The translations under genes were made by a program, and so were the position numbers. Source: Chitinispirillales bacterium ANBcel5 (GTDB lineage: Bacteria > Fibrobacterota > Chitinivibrionia > Chitinivibrionales > Chitinispirillaceae). Taken from it: a DNA stretch of 64,000 nt. Below the pieces are notes generated by a model that saw nothing but the letters and a program-made list of their open reading frames with translations, was not told the origin of the DNA and did no database searches. The stretch spans positions 1 through 64,000 of the forward strand of contig JARUKZ010000021.1 in the NCBI GenBank assembly GCA_029688955.1, written 5' to 3'. Position 1 is the first letter of the stretch. Each line of letters opens with the position of its first letter. Of the stretch, positions 55,784 through 64,000 are shown piece by piece.

Positions 55784-56287
55784 TTACTGCCAGTTATTGT
55801 TTTCCCCGTTTTCCTCTTCCTCGTAATCGTAGTCGTTATCCTCTCTTGGTCTTCTTCCGTTCTCTTCATCGTATTCTTTTTCGCCATTTTCTTCCTCAGG
55901 TCTTTCACCGTTATGTTCTCCATTGCCGCCAAAGACATCGTTATCTGTTGGTTCGATAAAGGTGGCAATGTTTCTGTCCATCTCATCGGTGTAGTATTCA
56001 ACCCTCAGCTCAGCACCCTCAGTAATCATTTCTTCATCATGATCAGGAGCAAACATTGTCTGATCATCCCAGAAAATGGTGTCTTCTCCAACGATCTGGT
56101 CAAGGACAAACATCTCTTCATCCTCATCCACATAGATAACCGTTCCTTCAACTTCCGTTGTATCCATAACGCCATTTTCTTCTTCCCAGGGCTGAACGCC
56201 ATTTTCCTCTTCAGGAGCAGGCCTTCCACCTGCCAGTACCAATGCAGAAGCAGAAAGCGCAATTAAAAGGAAATTACGCACAAACAT
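55784..56287 (-). CDS. Acidic secreted protein of unknown function
   Basis: The 167-residue protein has a signal peptide (~1-20), a folded middle (~45-115; VEGTVIYVDED..., AELRVEYYTDE) that may be a small beta-barrel like DUF5666, and a very acidic tail rich in Glu, Asn and Gly (EENG repeats). AGGAGG lies before the ATG. A smaller array of the 24-bp repeat family lies about 250 bases upstream of its start. Confidence 0.7.
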   Translation of the reverse strand: MFVRNFLLIALSASALVLAGGRPAPEEENGVQPWEEENGVMDTTEVEGTVIYVDEDEEMFVLDQIVGEDTIFWDDQTMFAPDHDEEMITEGAELRVEYYTDEMDRNIATFIEPTDNDVFGGNGEHNGERPEEENGEKEYDEENGRRPREDNDYDYEEEENGENNNWQ

Positions 56288-56536
56288 AGAATACCTCCTG
56301 AATTAAGTTCACAATCACGATCACACACACATCCCGGAAACAGTTCTCCGATGCGCTTGTCATTTAATCAAAACAAAAGGTGTGCCAAAACCAATTTTTA
56401 CGATTGAATAGAAGGCTTAATCGCTTGTAAAATAGTGAGTTGTCGGGGTAGTCTCATTTACATTCTCAAATTGAGAGCAGTGACAGTGAGACAAAGGATG
56501 GATTTGAAGGGTGGCCAGCTTGAGGTCGTCGGCAGG

Positions 56537-56652
56537 GTATTAGGTTATGCCTGGGGAAGGTTAGTAAGTTATGCCTGGGGAAGGGTATTAGGTTATGCCC
56601 GGGGCAGGGTATTAGGTTATGCCCGGGGCACGTTATTAAGTCACACCCGGGG
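56537..56652 (+). repeat. Second, five-unit array of the 24-bp repeat family
   Basis: Five units with cores TTAGGTTATGCC or TTAAGTTATGCC then TGGGGAAGG or CGGGGCAGG. The consensus matches the 7.4-kb array (TTAAGTTATGCCTGGGG) but TTAGG replaces TTAAG in three units. It lies between the acidic secreted protein gene and the SDR gene. Confidence 0.85.
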
Positions 56653-56676
56653 TATGCGCAGTTCAGAATACCCCAA

Positions 56677-57429
56677 TCATACATAGACCATCTTTCTGCT
56701 CATCCCACCATCGATAACAAAATCCTGTCCGGTGATAAAGCTGTTTTTATCGTCCAGAAGAAACAACACTGCGGAAGCCACATCACCCGGAATGCCGACT
56801 CTCCCTGCGGGGTGTTGGTTTCGATCCTCATCAGAGTGAATCACATCGACTCTTTTGCTTTGCTTTTTCCAGTTACCCGTTTCGATCCAGCCTGGAGAGA
56901 TACTGTTTACCCGTATTTCAGGGCCAAGGCTTACGGCCAGTGCATGAGTGAGAGCTGATACACCACCCTTGCTCGCTGAATAGGATTCGGTATCCCGTTC
57001 AGACATCATAGCTCTGGTTGAGCTTATATTTAGTATTGACCCTCTTTGTTTTCTGATATGAGGAACACAGGCTTTTGCACAGAGAAAATACCCGGTCAGA
57101 TTTACCCCAATAACAGTGTTCCATTCATCCAGTGACAACAATTCCAAAGGCTTAAACAACACCACTGCAGCATTGTTGATTAAAACATCTATACGTGAAG
57201 TTATAACCAGCGTTTTTTCAATGAGATTATTCACACTGGTTTCATCTGAAGTATCAGTACTGATAAACTTTACATTACCAATTGATGAGTATTCCTCTTC
57301 ACATTCCAGTCCGGCCTCGGTATCCTTCTCTGCCACTACGACATTGTAATCACTGTATAGCAGCTCACGCACGATACACTTTCCAATCCCCTGACCTCCA
57401 CCGGTAACAATAGCTGTTTTATTTGCCAT
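56677..57429 (-). CDS. SDR-family oxidoreductase
   Basis: The ~250-residue protein has the NAD(P)-binding TGGGQGIG (~9-16), the catalytic YSASK (~151-155) and a Ser upstream (LNISSTRAM). It is a classical short-chain dehydrogenase; the substrate is unknown. The ATG at 57429 follows GGAGGGG; a GTG three bases earlier is also in frame. Confidence 0.88.
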   Translation of the reverse strand: MANKTAIVTGGGQGIGKCIVRELLYSDYNVVVAEKDTEAGLECEEEYSSIGNVKFISTDTSDETSVNNLIEKTLVITSRIDVLINNAAVVLFKPLELLSLDEWNTVIGVNLTGYFLCAKACVPHIRKQRGSILNISSTRAMMSERDTESYSASKGGVSALTHALAVSLGPEIRVNSISPGWIETGNWKKQSKRVDVIHSDEDRNQHPAGRVGIPGDVASAVLFLLDDKNSFITGQDFVIDGGMSRKMVYV

Positions 57430-57584
57430 CACCCCTCCAGATCAAATTCACCAATTACTAGTTGTTTGTACATCGTATTTTGCACCGAGCCTCGAATATG
57501 CAGTGAACCGAAGAAAAAGAAAATCATTATCCGTTTTGATCAAAAATAATTATCGCTTAACCAGGCCCACTATCTTGGCTCTGT

Positions 57585-57623
57585 CTAAACAGCAGAATGG
57601 TACTCTCTTTTTCTGCTGTTTAG
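57585..57623. terminator. Hairpin between SDR and alpha/beta hydrolase
   Basis: A perfect 13-bp inverted repeat (CTAAACAGCAGAA 57585-57597 with its complement 57611-57623) encloses a 13-base loop. It lies just beyond the hydrolase stop on the minus strand. No long T-run is seen, so its role as a terminator is likely but not certain. Confidence 0.6.
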
Positions 57624-57671
57624 CTTCTAATAAGCCGCCAGATAAAACAGGATCTGGCAAATAACTTTTTA

Positions 57672-58652
57672 CTAATGTAGATCATCCGTTAATTCGTTCA
57701 TATCAGTATTGATCTGGCTTAAGAAGGTAAGAACAATCTCATTAAATCGCTCAGGTGCTTCAGCTCCCGGAGCATGACCAATATGCTCCATCTCTACAAA
57801 AGATGCATTGGGTAGCAACCCAAGAACATCTTCAATCATAGAGGGGGTAACCTCTTCATCCAAACTCCCTCTGATAAGCAGGATATTTTGTATTAGTTGG
57901 CCTGTAGCTTTGGTTTCAGGAATATAGGATCCAAATGCATCTGATGTAAAAAGTGAGCGCATAGACCTGGAGGTTCCTTTATAGTAGAACTGTCTGTGAA
58001 ATTGTGATTCGCAGTGAGAACCTTCACCTCCAGGAACAAGTGTCCCCCCTCGTTTGATAAGTCTATTGAATAAGAACAGATCGGCTATCACTCTGCCGAC
58101 AGCAGGTATGCGAACCAGTGATAAGTTTTTATTCATGGGGGAATCGCTTCCTGGTAAATTCAGTACCGGTGCAATTAAAACGATTGATCTGACCCGTTCA
58201 GGAAATTTTGAGGCAAACGTCACAGCTATACTTCCACCGAAACTGGGTCCTAACAGGTCGACCGGGGCATTAATATCAAGAGAGCAGAGAAGTTCTGAGA
58301 GCTGTCGCTTGAAAAGAGACCGGTTGTTTTCAGCTTTGGGCCTGTCAGATTCACCTCTTCCATATTGGTCATAGAGCAAAACACGATACCCAGCCTCAGC
58401 AAAAGCATCACCCTGAAATTTAAAAACACACATGGGGATAGTCCCGCCATGAATCATAACAACCACCTGGCCGGTATCAGGACCATTCAACTGATATGCA
58501 GTGTAACCATCACTGAGTTTAACATAGTCCAGCCCTGTTTTTTCTCTCACCGACTGATCAATGCGGATATTTTCACGATGTGAAAAAATGGAATATAACG
58601 CTACTGCCAGTATAGCTATTACCGAAACAATAATGGCCACAATTCTTTTCAT
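57672..58652 (-). CDS. Alpha/beta hydrolase with N-terminal anchor
   Basis: The 326-residue protein has an N-terminal hydrophobic segment (~5-24), the oxyanion HGG (~69), the nucleophile elbow GPSFGG (Ser ~141), an Asp in GSLDEEVTP and a His in EHIGHAPG. The catalytic triad looks complete. Substrate unknown. The hydrophobic start suggests export or membrane attachment. Confidence 0.83.
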   Translation of the reverse strand: MKRIVAIIVSVIAILAVALYSIFSHRENIRIDQSVREKTGLDYVKLSDGYTAYQLNGPDTGQVVVMIHGGTIPMCVFKFQGDAFAEAGYRVLLYDQYGRGESDRPKAENNRSLFKRQLSELLCSLDINAPVDLLGPSFGGSIAVTFASKFPERVRSIVLIAPVLNLPGSDSPMNKNLSLVRIPAVGRVIADLFLFNRLIKRGGTLVPGGEGSHCESQFHRQFYYKGTSRSMRSLFTSDAFGSYIPETKATGQLIQNILLIRGSLDEEVTPSMIEDVLGLLPNASFVEMEHIGHAPGAEAPERFNEIVLTFLSQINTDMNELTDDLH

Positions 58653-58831
58653 CTGTTCTTCCTTACAGGTTTAGTGATGTGATATTTTGCCCCTTTTTGA
58701 TAACCCTGTTAAAGTAGTTTATTGATCTATTAAATTCTAATAAATCATACCTTGAGGTGGCATTGAACAATCAGGTTCCCATCATTTATATCCTGCACGT
58801 TCAATTCCTTCTTTCATTCTATCTTTTCCTC

Positions 58832-59131
58832 TTCCGTGGTTAAAAATCCGAAGAATTACAACCACTGAAAACACGGAACACACGGAAAGGAGAACAAACA
58901 AAACTCAGAGGTCTGAAGTCAGCACTGAGCCATAAACTAACCTCTCATTCCCCTTCCCCTTTCCCTTTCGTGTGTTCTGTGCCTTCCGTGGTTAAAAATC
59001 CGAAGAATTACAACCACTGAAAACACTGAAAGCACGGAAAGGAGAACAAACAAAACTCAGAGGTCTGAAGTCAGCACTGAGCCATAAACTAAGCTCTCCT
59101 TTTACTTCTCCTTCCGTGTGTTCCGTGCCTT
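58832..59131. repeat. A modules: tandem elements with terminal inverted repeats (copies 1-2)
   Basis: Copies at 58861-58993 and 59012-59131, preceded by a truncated end at 58832-58860. Each begins AACCACTGAAAACAC and ends CCTTCCGTGGTT, its near complement, with a centre containing CAGAGGTCTGAAGTCAGCAC. Inside the arms CACGGAA recurs every 9-10 bases. The element is ~130 bp. Spacers contain AAAAATCCGAAGAATTAC. No gene was found here. Confidence 0.85.
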
Positions 59132-59344
59132 CCGCTTTTGGAGGGCACTGGCAAGAAAGTGCCGCCTTCCCTGGCCTCCCTAGCCCTCCGCACAGCTATG
59201 TGAGGCGGGCGTAGGGCAGGCCGTCCCCCCTGGCGCGCTTTACCCTTGTCTCATTTGTGATCACAGCATTTGGTTTTTACCGAAGTTACTCTGAGATTGC
59301 GACGACTTCATTAAAAGGGTACCCGAAAATTCCGGCGCAGAGGA
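59132..59344. repeat. B module, first copy
   Basis: About 213 bases starting CCGCTTTTGGAGGGCACTGG and ending GGCGCAGAGGA. It is nearly the same as 60607-60822, with scattered substitutions. GC-rich, it contains GGCACTGGCAAGAAAGTGCC (an internal hairpin) and GGGCAGGCCGTCCCCCCTGG. No gene is supported. Confidence 0.85.
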
Positions 59345-59371
59345 TTCAATTGCACCACAGGATAAAAACAC

Positions 59372-60000
59372 CGCAAGACATAGGTTTTTATTAGCAAGAC
59401 ACGATAAACTATGCGCAAGACCTATCACTCCGGCGCAAGAATCACAAAATGTCGGCGCAAGACATGGGATTTTGTTCGCAAGACATGGTAGTCTGTGCGC
59501 AAGATCTTTCACTCTGGCGCAAGAATCACTAAATACCGGCGCAAGACATGGGATTTTGTCCGCAAGACACGATAAACCATGCGCAAGACCTATCACTCTG
59601 GCGCAAGAATCACTAAATACCGGCGCAAGACATGGGATTTTGTTCGCAAGACATGGTAATCCACGCGCAAGACCTACCACTTCGGGCGCAAGAATCACAA
59701 AATATCGGCGCAAGACATGGGATTTTGTTCGCAAGACACGATAAACCATGCGCAAGACCTATCACTCCGGCGCAAGAATCACAAAATATCGGCGCAAGAC
59801 ATGGGATTTTGTTCGCAAGACATGGTAATCGGTGCGCAAGATCTTTCACTCTGGCGCAAGAATCACTAAATACCGGCGCAAGACATGGGATTTTGTTCGC
59901 AAGACATGGTAATCCACGCGCAAGACCTACCACTTCGGGCGCAAGAATCACAAACTACCAGCGCAAGACATGATAATCCATGCGCAAGACCTACCATTTC
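59372..60000. repeat. C array: 84-bp higher-order repeat of four ~21-bp monomers
   Basis: About 30 monomers each start near CGCAAGA. Four monomer types repeat in fixed order (21, 21, 20 and 22 bases), giving an 84-bp unit; GACATGGGATTTTG recurs at 59462, 59546, 59630, 59715, 59799 and 59883. One unit is 85 bases. The repeats open a reading frame on both strands because 84 is a multiple of 3. Spacers are shared among units, so this is not a CRISPR array. Confidence 0.95.
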
Positions 60001-60071
60001 ACTGACGCATAAACTAGCCTCTTCACGAAATAGGTAATACAGACGGACGGGAAAAACTAATCAGGAATAAC

Positions 60072-60606
60072 AACCACTGAAAACACGGAACACACGGAAA
60101 AAGAAGAAACCAGAAAATTCGGAGGTCTGAAGTCAGGGCTGACCCATAAACCAAACTCTCCTTTCCTTTCCCCTTTCCGTGTGTTCTGTGCCTTTCGTGG
60201 TTAGAAATCCTAAGAATAACAACCACGGAAAACACTGAAAGCACGAAAATAAGAACAAACAACACTCAGAGGTCTGAAGTCAGCACTGACGCATAAACTA
60301 AGCTCTCCTTTTACTTCCCCTTCCGTGTGTTCTGTGCCTTCCGTGGTTAAAAATCTTAAGAGTATCAACCACGGAAAACACGGAAAGCACGGAAATGAGA
60401 AAAAACAAAATCCAGAGGTCTGAAGTTAGCACTGACCCACAAATTAACCTTCTATCCCCTTCCGTGGTTAAAAATCCTAAGACTATCAACCACTGAACAC
60501 ACGGAAAGCACGGAAAAGAGAAAAAAACGAAAATCAGATGTCTGATGTCTGCACTGACCTATTAATTAACCACCTATCCCCTTCCCCTTCCGTGTGTTCC
60601 GTGCCT
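60072..60606. repeat. A modules, copies 3-6
   Basis: Four further copies: 60072-60202, 60221-60348, 60367-60469 and 60488-60606. The third is shortened to about 103 bases by loss of its right arm's middle. The last is cut by the second B module, as copy 2 is cut by the first. The terminal inverted repeats are as in copies 1-2. Confidence 0.85.
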
Positions 60607-60822
60607 CCGCTTTTTGAGGGCACTGGCAAGAAAGTGCCACCTTCCCTGGCCTCCGTAGCCCTCCGCACAGCTATGTGGGGCGGGCGTAGGGCAGGCCGTC
60701 CCCCCTGGCGCGCTTTACCCGTGCATCATTTGTGAACACAGTATTTGGCTTTTATCGGAGTTACTCTGATAGATGGGAACGGCCGCATTGAAGTGGTCGC
60801 CGAAAATTCCGGCGTAGAGGAT
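60607..60822. repeat. B module, second copy
   Basis: About 216 bases matching the first copy (59132-59344). Both follow a truncated A element. The duplication includes the A-B junction, so it arose after the modules met. Confidence 0.85.
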
Positions 60823-60828
60823 AATAAC

Positions 60829-60860
60829 ATTAAATCACGCCCGGGGCACATTATTCATTC
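60829..60860 (+). repeat. Single copy of the 24-bp repeat family
   Basis: ATTAAATCACGCCCGGGGCA, then ATTATTCATTC, matches one and a half units of the array at 7.4 kb. It directly follows the second B module. Confidence 0.7.
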
Positions 60861-61438
60861 ACCCAACCCAGGTGCTACCGCTCCGGGTGACGGTTGCCGA
60901 AGGACCATCTCTGGATAACAGTTTCACATACGACTAAGCTCAGTGCAGGTTTCGATCAAAACTGCTTGTGATTCCTGCCTCTTCACCTGCGGCTTACATA
61001 ACCCATACCTCCATTATTGCCAAATTTCGATAAAAGGCCATGTGGAAAGAGAGCCTTTCGCCGTGTATAAGGCAAATTGTTAGCTACAGGACATATAACA
61101 ACCCACCCAAATTGCTTGCTCCCAAATAACTCTTGGAAGTATGATTTTGCTTATATAATTACCTGTCAGTTGTATAAAATATCAAAACTCCTATCAGTCA
61201 TAGATTGAAGTATAAAAGAATCATCAAAAAAAGACCCCAGCTGTTGTATTCGTGAGTACACTTTTGAGGACAGAATTGTAAAACTGGTCTCTTTTGCAGC
61301 GAAATGAATTTATACTTAAAGTAGATAGATTTACCAGTGCACTCGTGCTAATTTTGTTTAAACAGGATAATATAAGAATCTATCCGATTAAACCCGGATG
61401 TTAAAACATCTTTCCCTCTAAAAAGGAGTGGAGAATCT
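60861..61438. other. Gene-free region upstream of the beta-helix gene
   Basis: About 580 bases with no supported gene. TTGTTTAAACAGG (61354-61366), shared with the mraY promoter, is followed by TAATAT (61368-61373), a likely -10. The gene start follows at 61439. Confidence 0.4.
61354..61373 (+). promoter_or_regulatory. Promoter-like motif shared with mraY
   Basis: TTGTTTAAACAGG is identical to 13669-13681 and again is followed by a -10-like TAATAT. It is ~73 bases before the beta-helix start. The GTTTAAAC core is palindromic, so a dimeric regulator is possible. Confidence 0.4.
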
Positions 61439-64000
61439 ATGTTTATATCAAAAAAAACAGTCATAGTAGTTCTACTTGCGCTTTTCCAGACAGCTGTATC
61501 CCAAACGGTTCTAACCGTAGCTAAAGATGGAAGCGAAATGTACACCTCTGTCAGTGCTGCTCTGCACGATGCAGGGAGAGATTTTATCATAGAAATTCGT
61601 GATGACGCAGTGTATGAAGAGCAGGTAACCATAGGCAGAGAACACAGCGGACTTACGCTCAGATCAAGGAATCAACGGAGTAAACCGGTAATTAAGTACA
61701 CCGATGTGACTAATGTAGGGCCAAGAAATGCACAGGAGGCACAAATTGATTCATTAATAACTTTCGATAAAAATGGAGCACTGCGCATCCTTAACGCAAG
61801 TAATATTACAATCGATGGAATAATTGTGGATGGCGGTGGGGCAGAACCTTTCGGCTATGATAATATATGGAATCCCGGAGGACATCCGCTTTTCCATGGA
61901 AATACAGCATTATGTCTCTGGAACAGCTATAATGTAATTGTAAGAAATTCTGAACTGAGAAATGCTTATTTCGGCATAGCGATTAAAGACAGAAACGAGG
62001 GGGGGATATTTGGAAATGATAACCCATCTGATATCCATCCTGAAAGGGTCATTCCCATGTCAGGGTTTAGAATGGCTGGTAACCATCTGATCGAATACAA
62101 TCGCATACATGGTAACTCCTGGGGGATTTTTATGGAGTCGATGTGGGATTTGGGTTCTACAATCAGATTTAATAAGATATTCGATAATTATCATCAGACA
62201 CCTCAAATACTCGCTACAGTGGATGGCTTATCAGGGGGACAAGAACAACCAGGTGGGGCTTTGCTTTCGAAGGATCACATGCTAACCCCTTTGGCAATTT
62301 ATAACAACACTTTTCACAACAATTTTTTAACCTACGGAGGTCTGTGGAAAAGTGGAGCACATCATTTGGTATTCAATAACATCTACAGCCGCCCTAAGTT
62401 TTTATGGAGTCAGGGATATCAGCCCGGTGGAGAGTATAGTGGCTCACAAAACCTGGCTCTGGATCCCGAATTTGTAAATAGAATGAAACATTGTATCTAT
62501 TCTGTGCAGTATCGTGAACCAACGTTTCGTACTGACATACATGTAAATACAACCTGTCATACCGGAGGTACTCATATCAGGGGTGCAACACAGGTTAATG
62601 TGATGAACAATCTGCAGCCACAGTCTGGGGCCTATGTTGATGTCGAGTGTCCAAATGGATCAAACGTTAGTGTGTTTTCAGACCAGATTATGGCGGAGGG
62701 TGCTTTGATTGCGTCACAGCAGGAAGATGCAGCCTTTCCCTCATCTGCCCAGGTTCGCTGGTTTGAAATTCAGAATCATTTTAAATCACTCGATCCTGCA
62801 AACGATCATTTTCTTGAACCAGACTGGGATAATCCCTTTGTCGCTCAATACATAAAGGGAGGCGGGTGGCCGGAAGCCGGGATTGTTAAGGGTGATGGAA
62901 CAATCGCAGACATTGGTGCTGTTCAGTATAATTCAAAGCAGACTGTGCTTGCACGTATAGAACCGAATAAACCAGTGATGATAGACGGTAATGGTACAGC
63001 TACTCTTGAGTTTACACTGTCAACGTATGGTGGGGTATTTGAAAATCCAAGAGTTAAATATATCAGATATGTGAGAAATTTGCCCTTTCCCGAAAGGAGA
63101 GCATTGACCGAATCTAATATTGTGTCGCTGGATGTGTCTGGTGCCCAGGTTAAAATTAATGCTCCTACAAGAATTGATGTGCCAAATACTCCTGAACCCG
63201 GAGACTATGCTTTTATTGAATTGGTCATTGAAGGAACTGATAACGAAGGAAGAACTGTTGTAAGTGATGTTGGGTTTCTTCCCTATAGAGAGCTGAATTA
63301 TTTAATCGATGTGGATGTTTTGGATCTTGATGGTAATGTTTTGGATACAGTGAGAGTTGGAGAAAATGTCAGAGTAAGGCTTCGTTCAATGCAAAGAAAT
63401 GGAGAGCGATTTACACAACCTCTGGATACGGTTCAGGTAAGACTTAGTTCCGGCAATCTTCTTTACAGGTATCCGGAAGCAGGATTAGATCCAGTCGAAG
63501 AACTGAGGTTGCCTGGACTTACAATAGAAAGTGTATCGAATGTGATGTTTACCGCGGTGCCTCGCGGTGGCTCAGAGATGGTAGAAGCGACAGGGCTATG
63601 GACTAATCCCGGGCAGCATGGTGTTACACTTGGTTTTTATGGCTCATCCTCAGTTGTTGTTTTGCCAGGCGATCCCGCTGAGGTTAGATTCATTAATCCA
63701 CCATCAATAAGTGTTACCGATACTCTTCGCACTATCTATCCTGGTCAGCCCTTTAGTACTGAACTTCGGGTTTTTGATCATTTCGGCAATGCTACCGATA
63801 TCCCCGCACTGGTCAGGTTGGAAAGTTTACATCCTCGGATTGGAAATGTAGAGATACCTGTGGAACATAATTCAGATAACTCTGGTAATGTTTCCTTTAC
63901 CACAATGGTAACACAGGGCGGCGAGGGGGATCTATTTACATTGAGAGCTACATTGGATGTAAATGGAGCCACTGATGAAGCCCGGCTAAGAGTGGGTCCG
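61439..64000 (+). CDS. Large secreted parallel beta-helix protein (3' end beyond window)
   Basis: At least 854 residues; the frame runs off the window. AAGGAG precedes the ATG, and a signal peptide fills residues 1-20 (VIVVLLALFQTAVS). Residues ~20-330 resemble pectate-lyase-like right-handed beta-helices (NASNITIDGIIVDGGG, NVIVRNSELRNAYFGIAIKD). Ig-like beta domains then follow (~500 onwards). It probably binds or degrades a polysaccharide. No catalytic residues can be assigned. Confidence 0.85.
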   Translation, partial: MFISKKTVIVVLLALFQTAVSQTVLTVAKDGSEMYTSVSAALHDAGRDFIIEIRDDAVYEEQVTIGREHSGLTLRSRNQRSKPVIKYTDVTNVGPRNAQEAQIDSLITFDKNGALRILNASNITIDGIIVDGGGAEPFGYDNIWNPGGHPLFHGNTALCLWNSYNVIVRNSELRNAYFGIAIKDRNEGGIFGNDNPSDIHPERVIPMSGFRMAGNHLIEYNRIHGNSWGIFMESMWDLGSTIRFNKIFDNYHQTPQILATVDGLSGGQEQPGGALLSKDHMLTPLAIYNNTFHNNFLTYGGLWKSGAHHLVFNNIYSRPKFLWSQGYQPGGEYSGSQNLALDPEFVNRMKHCIYSVQYREPTFRTDIHVNTTCHTGGTHIRGATQVNVMNNLQPQSGAYVDVECPNGSNVSVFSDQIMAEGALIASQQEDAAFPSSAQVRWFEIQNHFKSLDPANDHFLEPDWDNPFVAQYIKGGGWPEAGIVKGDGTIADIGAVQYNSKQTVLARIEPNKPVMIDGNGTATLEFTLSTYGGVFENPRVKYIRYVRNLPFPERRALTESNIVSLDVSGAQVKINAPTRIDVPNTPEPGDYAFIELVIEGTDNEGRTVVSDVGFLPYRELNYLIDVDVLDLDGNVLDTVRVGENVRVRLRSMQRNGERFTQPLDTVQVRLSSGNLLYRYPEAGLDPVEELRLPGLTIESVSNVMFTAVPRGGSEMVEATGLWTNPGQHGVTLGFYGSSSVVVLPGDPAEVRFINPPSISVTDTLRTIYPGQPFSTELRVFDHFGNATDIPALVRLESLHPRIGNVEIPVEHNSDNSGNVSFTTMVTQGGEGDLFTLRATLDVNGATDEARLRVGP

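Noticed and set aside
59261..59973. Open frames on both strands over the 84-bp repeats
   Set aside because: 84 is a multiple of 3, so any stop-free unit stays open. Frames are open on both strands at once and lack starts with good ribosome-binding sites.
59372..60000. CRISPR array
   Set aside because: The segments between the short cores are shared across units, not unique spacers. The conserved core is only ~7 bases and no cas gene is near.
60538..60735. Open frame across the second B module
   Set aside because: It runs over repeat DNA with GC-rich low-complexity translation and has no ribosome-binding site.

Overview
The window reads as ordinary chromosome from an anaerobic, Gram-negative-type bacterium. 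Evidence for this: outer-membrane-style lipoproteins, an OmpA-family protein, a TolC-like protein with a periplasmic adaptor, secreted beta-helix and lamin-tail proteins (the latter with a T9SS-like tail), a short sigma-70 factor, and two [FeFe]-hydrogenase-type proteins. I infer a member of the Fibrobacterota/FCB group. No 16S rRNA gene is present, so this is an inference from gene content.

Layout. 0-0.45 kb: a tRNA-Ser(CGA) gene, its terminator and a partial duplicate of both. 0.5-7.3 kb: a Big_5-type lipoprotein, an ATP-type phosphofructokinase, a small membrane protein, a possible PD-(D/E)XK-fold protein and a receiver/HDOD signalling protein. 7.38-8.04 kb: 28 tandem copies of a 24-bp repeat. 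8.2-13.1 kb: a five-gene hydrogenase cluster (thioredoxin-like ferredoxin, sensory [FeFe] hydrogenase with PAS domain, SpoIIE phosphatase, second ferredoxin, group-B-like [FeFe] hydrogenase). 13.1-24.1 kb: a transposase remnant, MraY, a methyltransferase, YchJ, a 56-residue ferredoxin, ValS, an ATP-grasp/HAD/glycerol-1-phosphate dehydrogenase group, and a DUF4398-OmpA pair. 24.3-30.0 kb: an operon of DUF4956, HlyD-like, TolC-like, VTC-domain and lamin-tail proteins. 30.2-31.3 kb: a REP-associated tyrosine transposase (RAYT).

31.5-45.6 kb holds mostly housekeeping genes: recF-dciA-gyrB-surE-gyrA, a sigma factor, clpB, a small conserved protein, an HD phosphohydrolase with an unfamiliar partner, and an M23 peptidase. 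45.6-58.7 kb, mostly on the minus strand, holds mutS, scpB-scpA-ridA, glmS, a YecA-like protein, rimI-like, a MATE exporter, a pterin dehydratase, an acidic secreted protein, an SDR and an alpha/beta hydrolase. 58.8-60.9 kb is a 2-kb non-coding repeat island. The window ends inside a large secreted beta-helix protein gene.

The most striking features are the repeats and the hydrogenase cluster. The 24-bp array at 7.4 kb has relatives at 30.0, 30.05, 31.4, 56.5 and 60.8 kb, three of them around the RAYT gene, which suggests a REP/RAYT-like system. The island at 59-60 kb contains an 84-bp higher-order repeat built from four ~21-bp monomers. The hydrogenase cluster couples a putative H2 sensor (with the proton-relay cysteine replaced by alanine) to a phosphatase and a second hydrogenase. 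All counts and alignments were done by eye.
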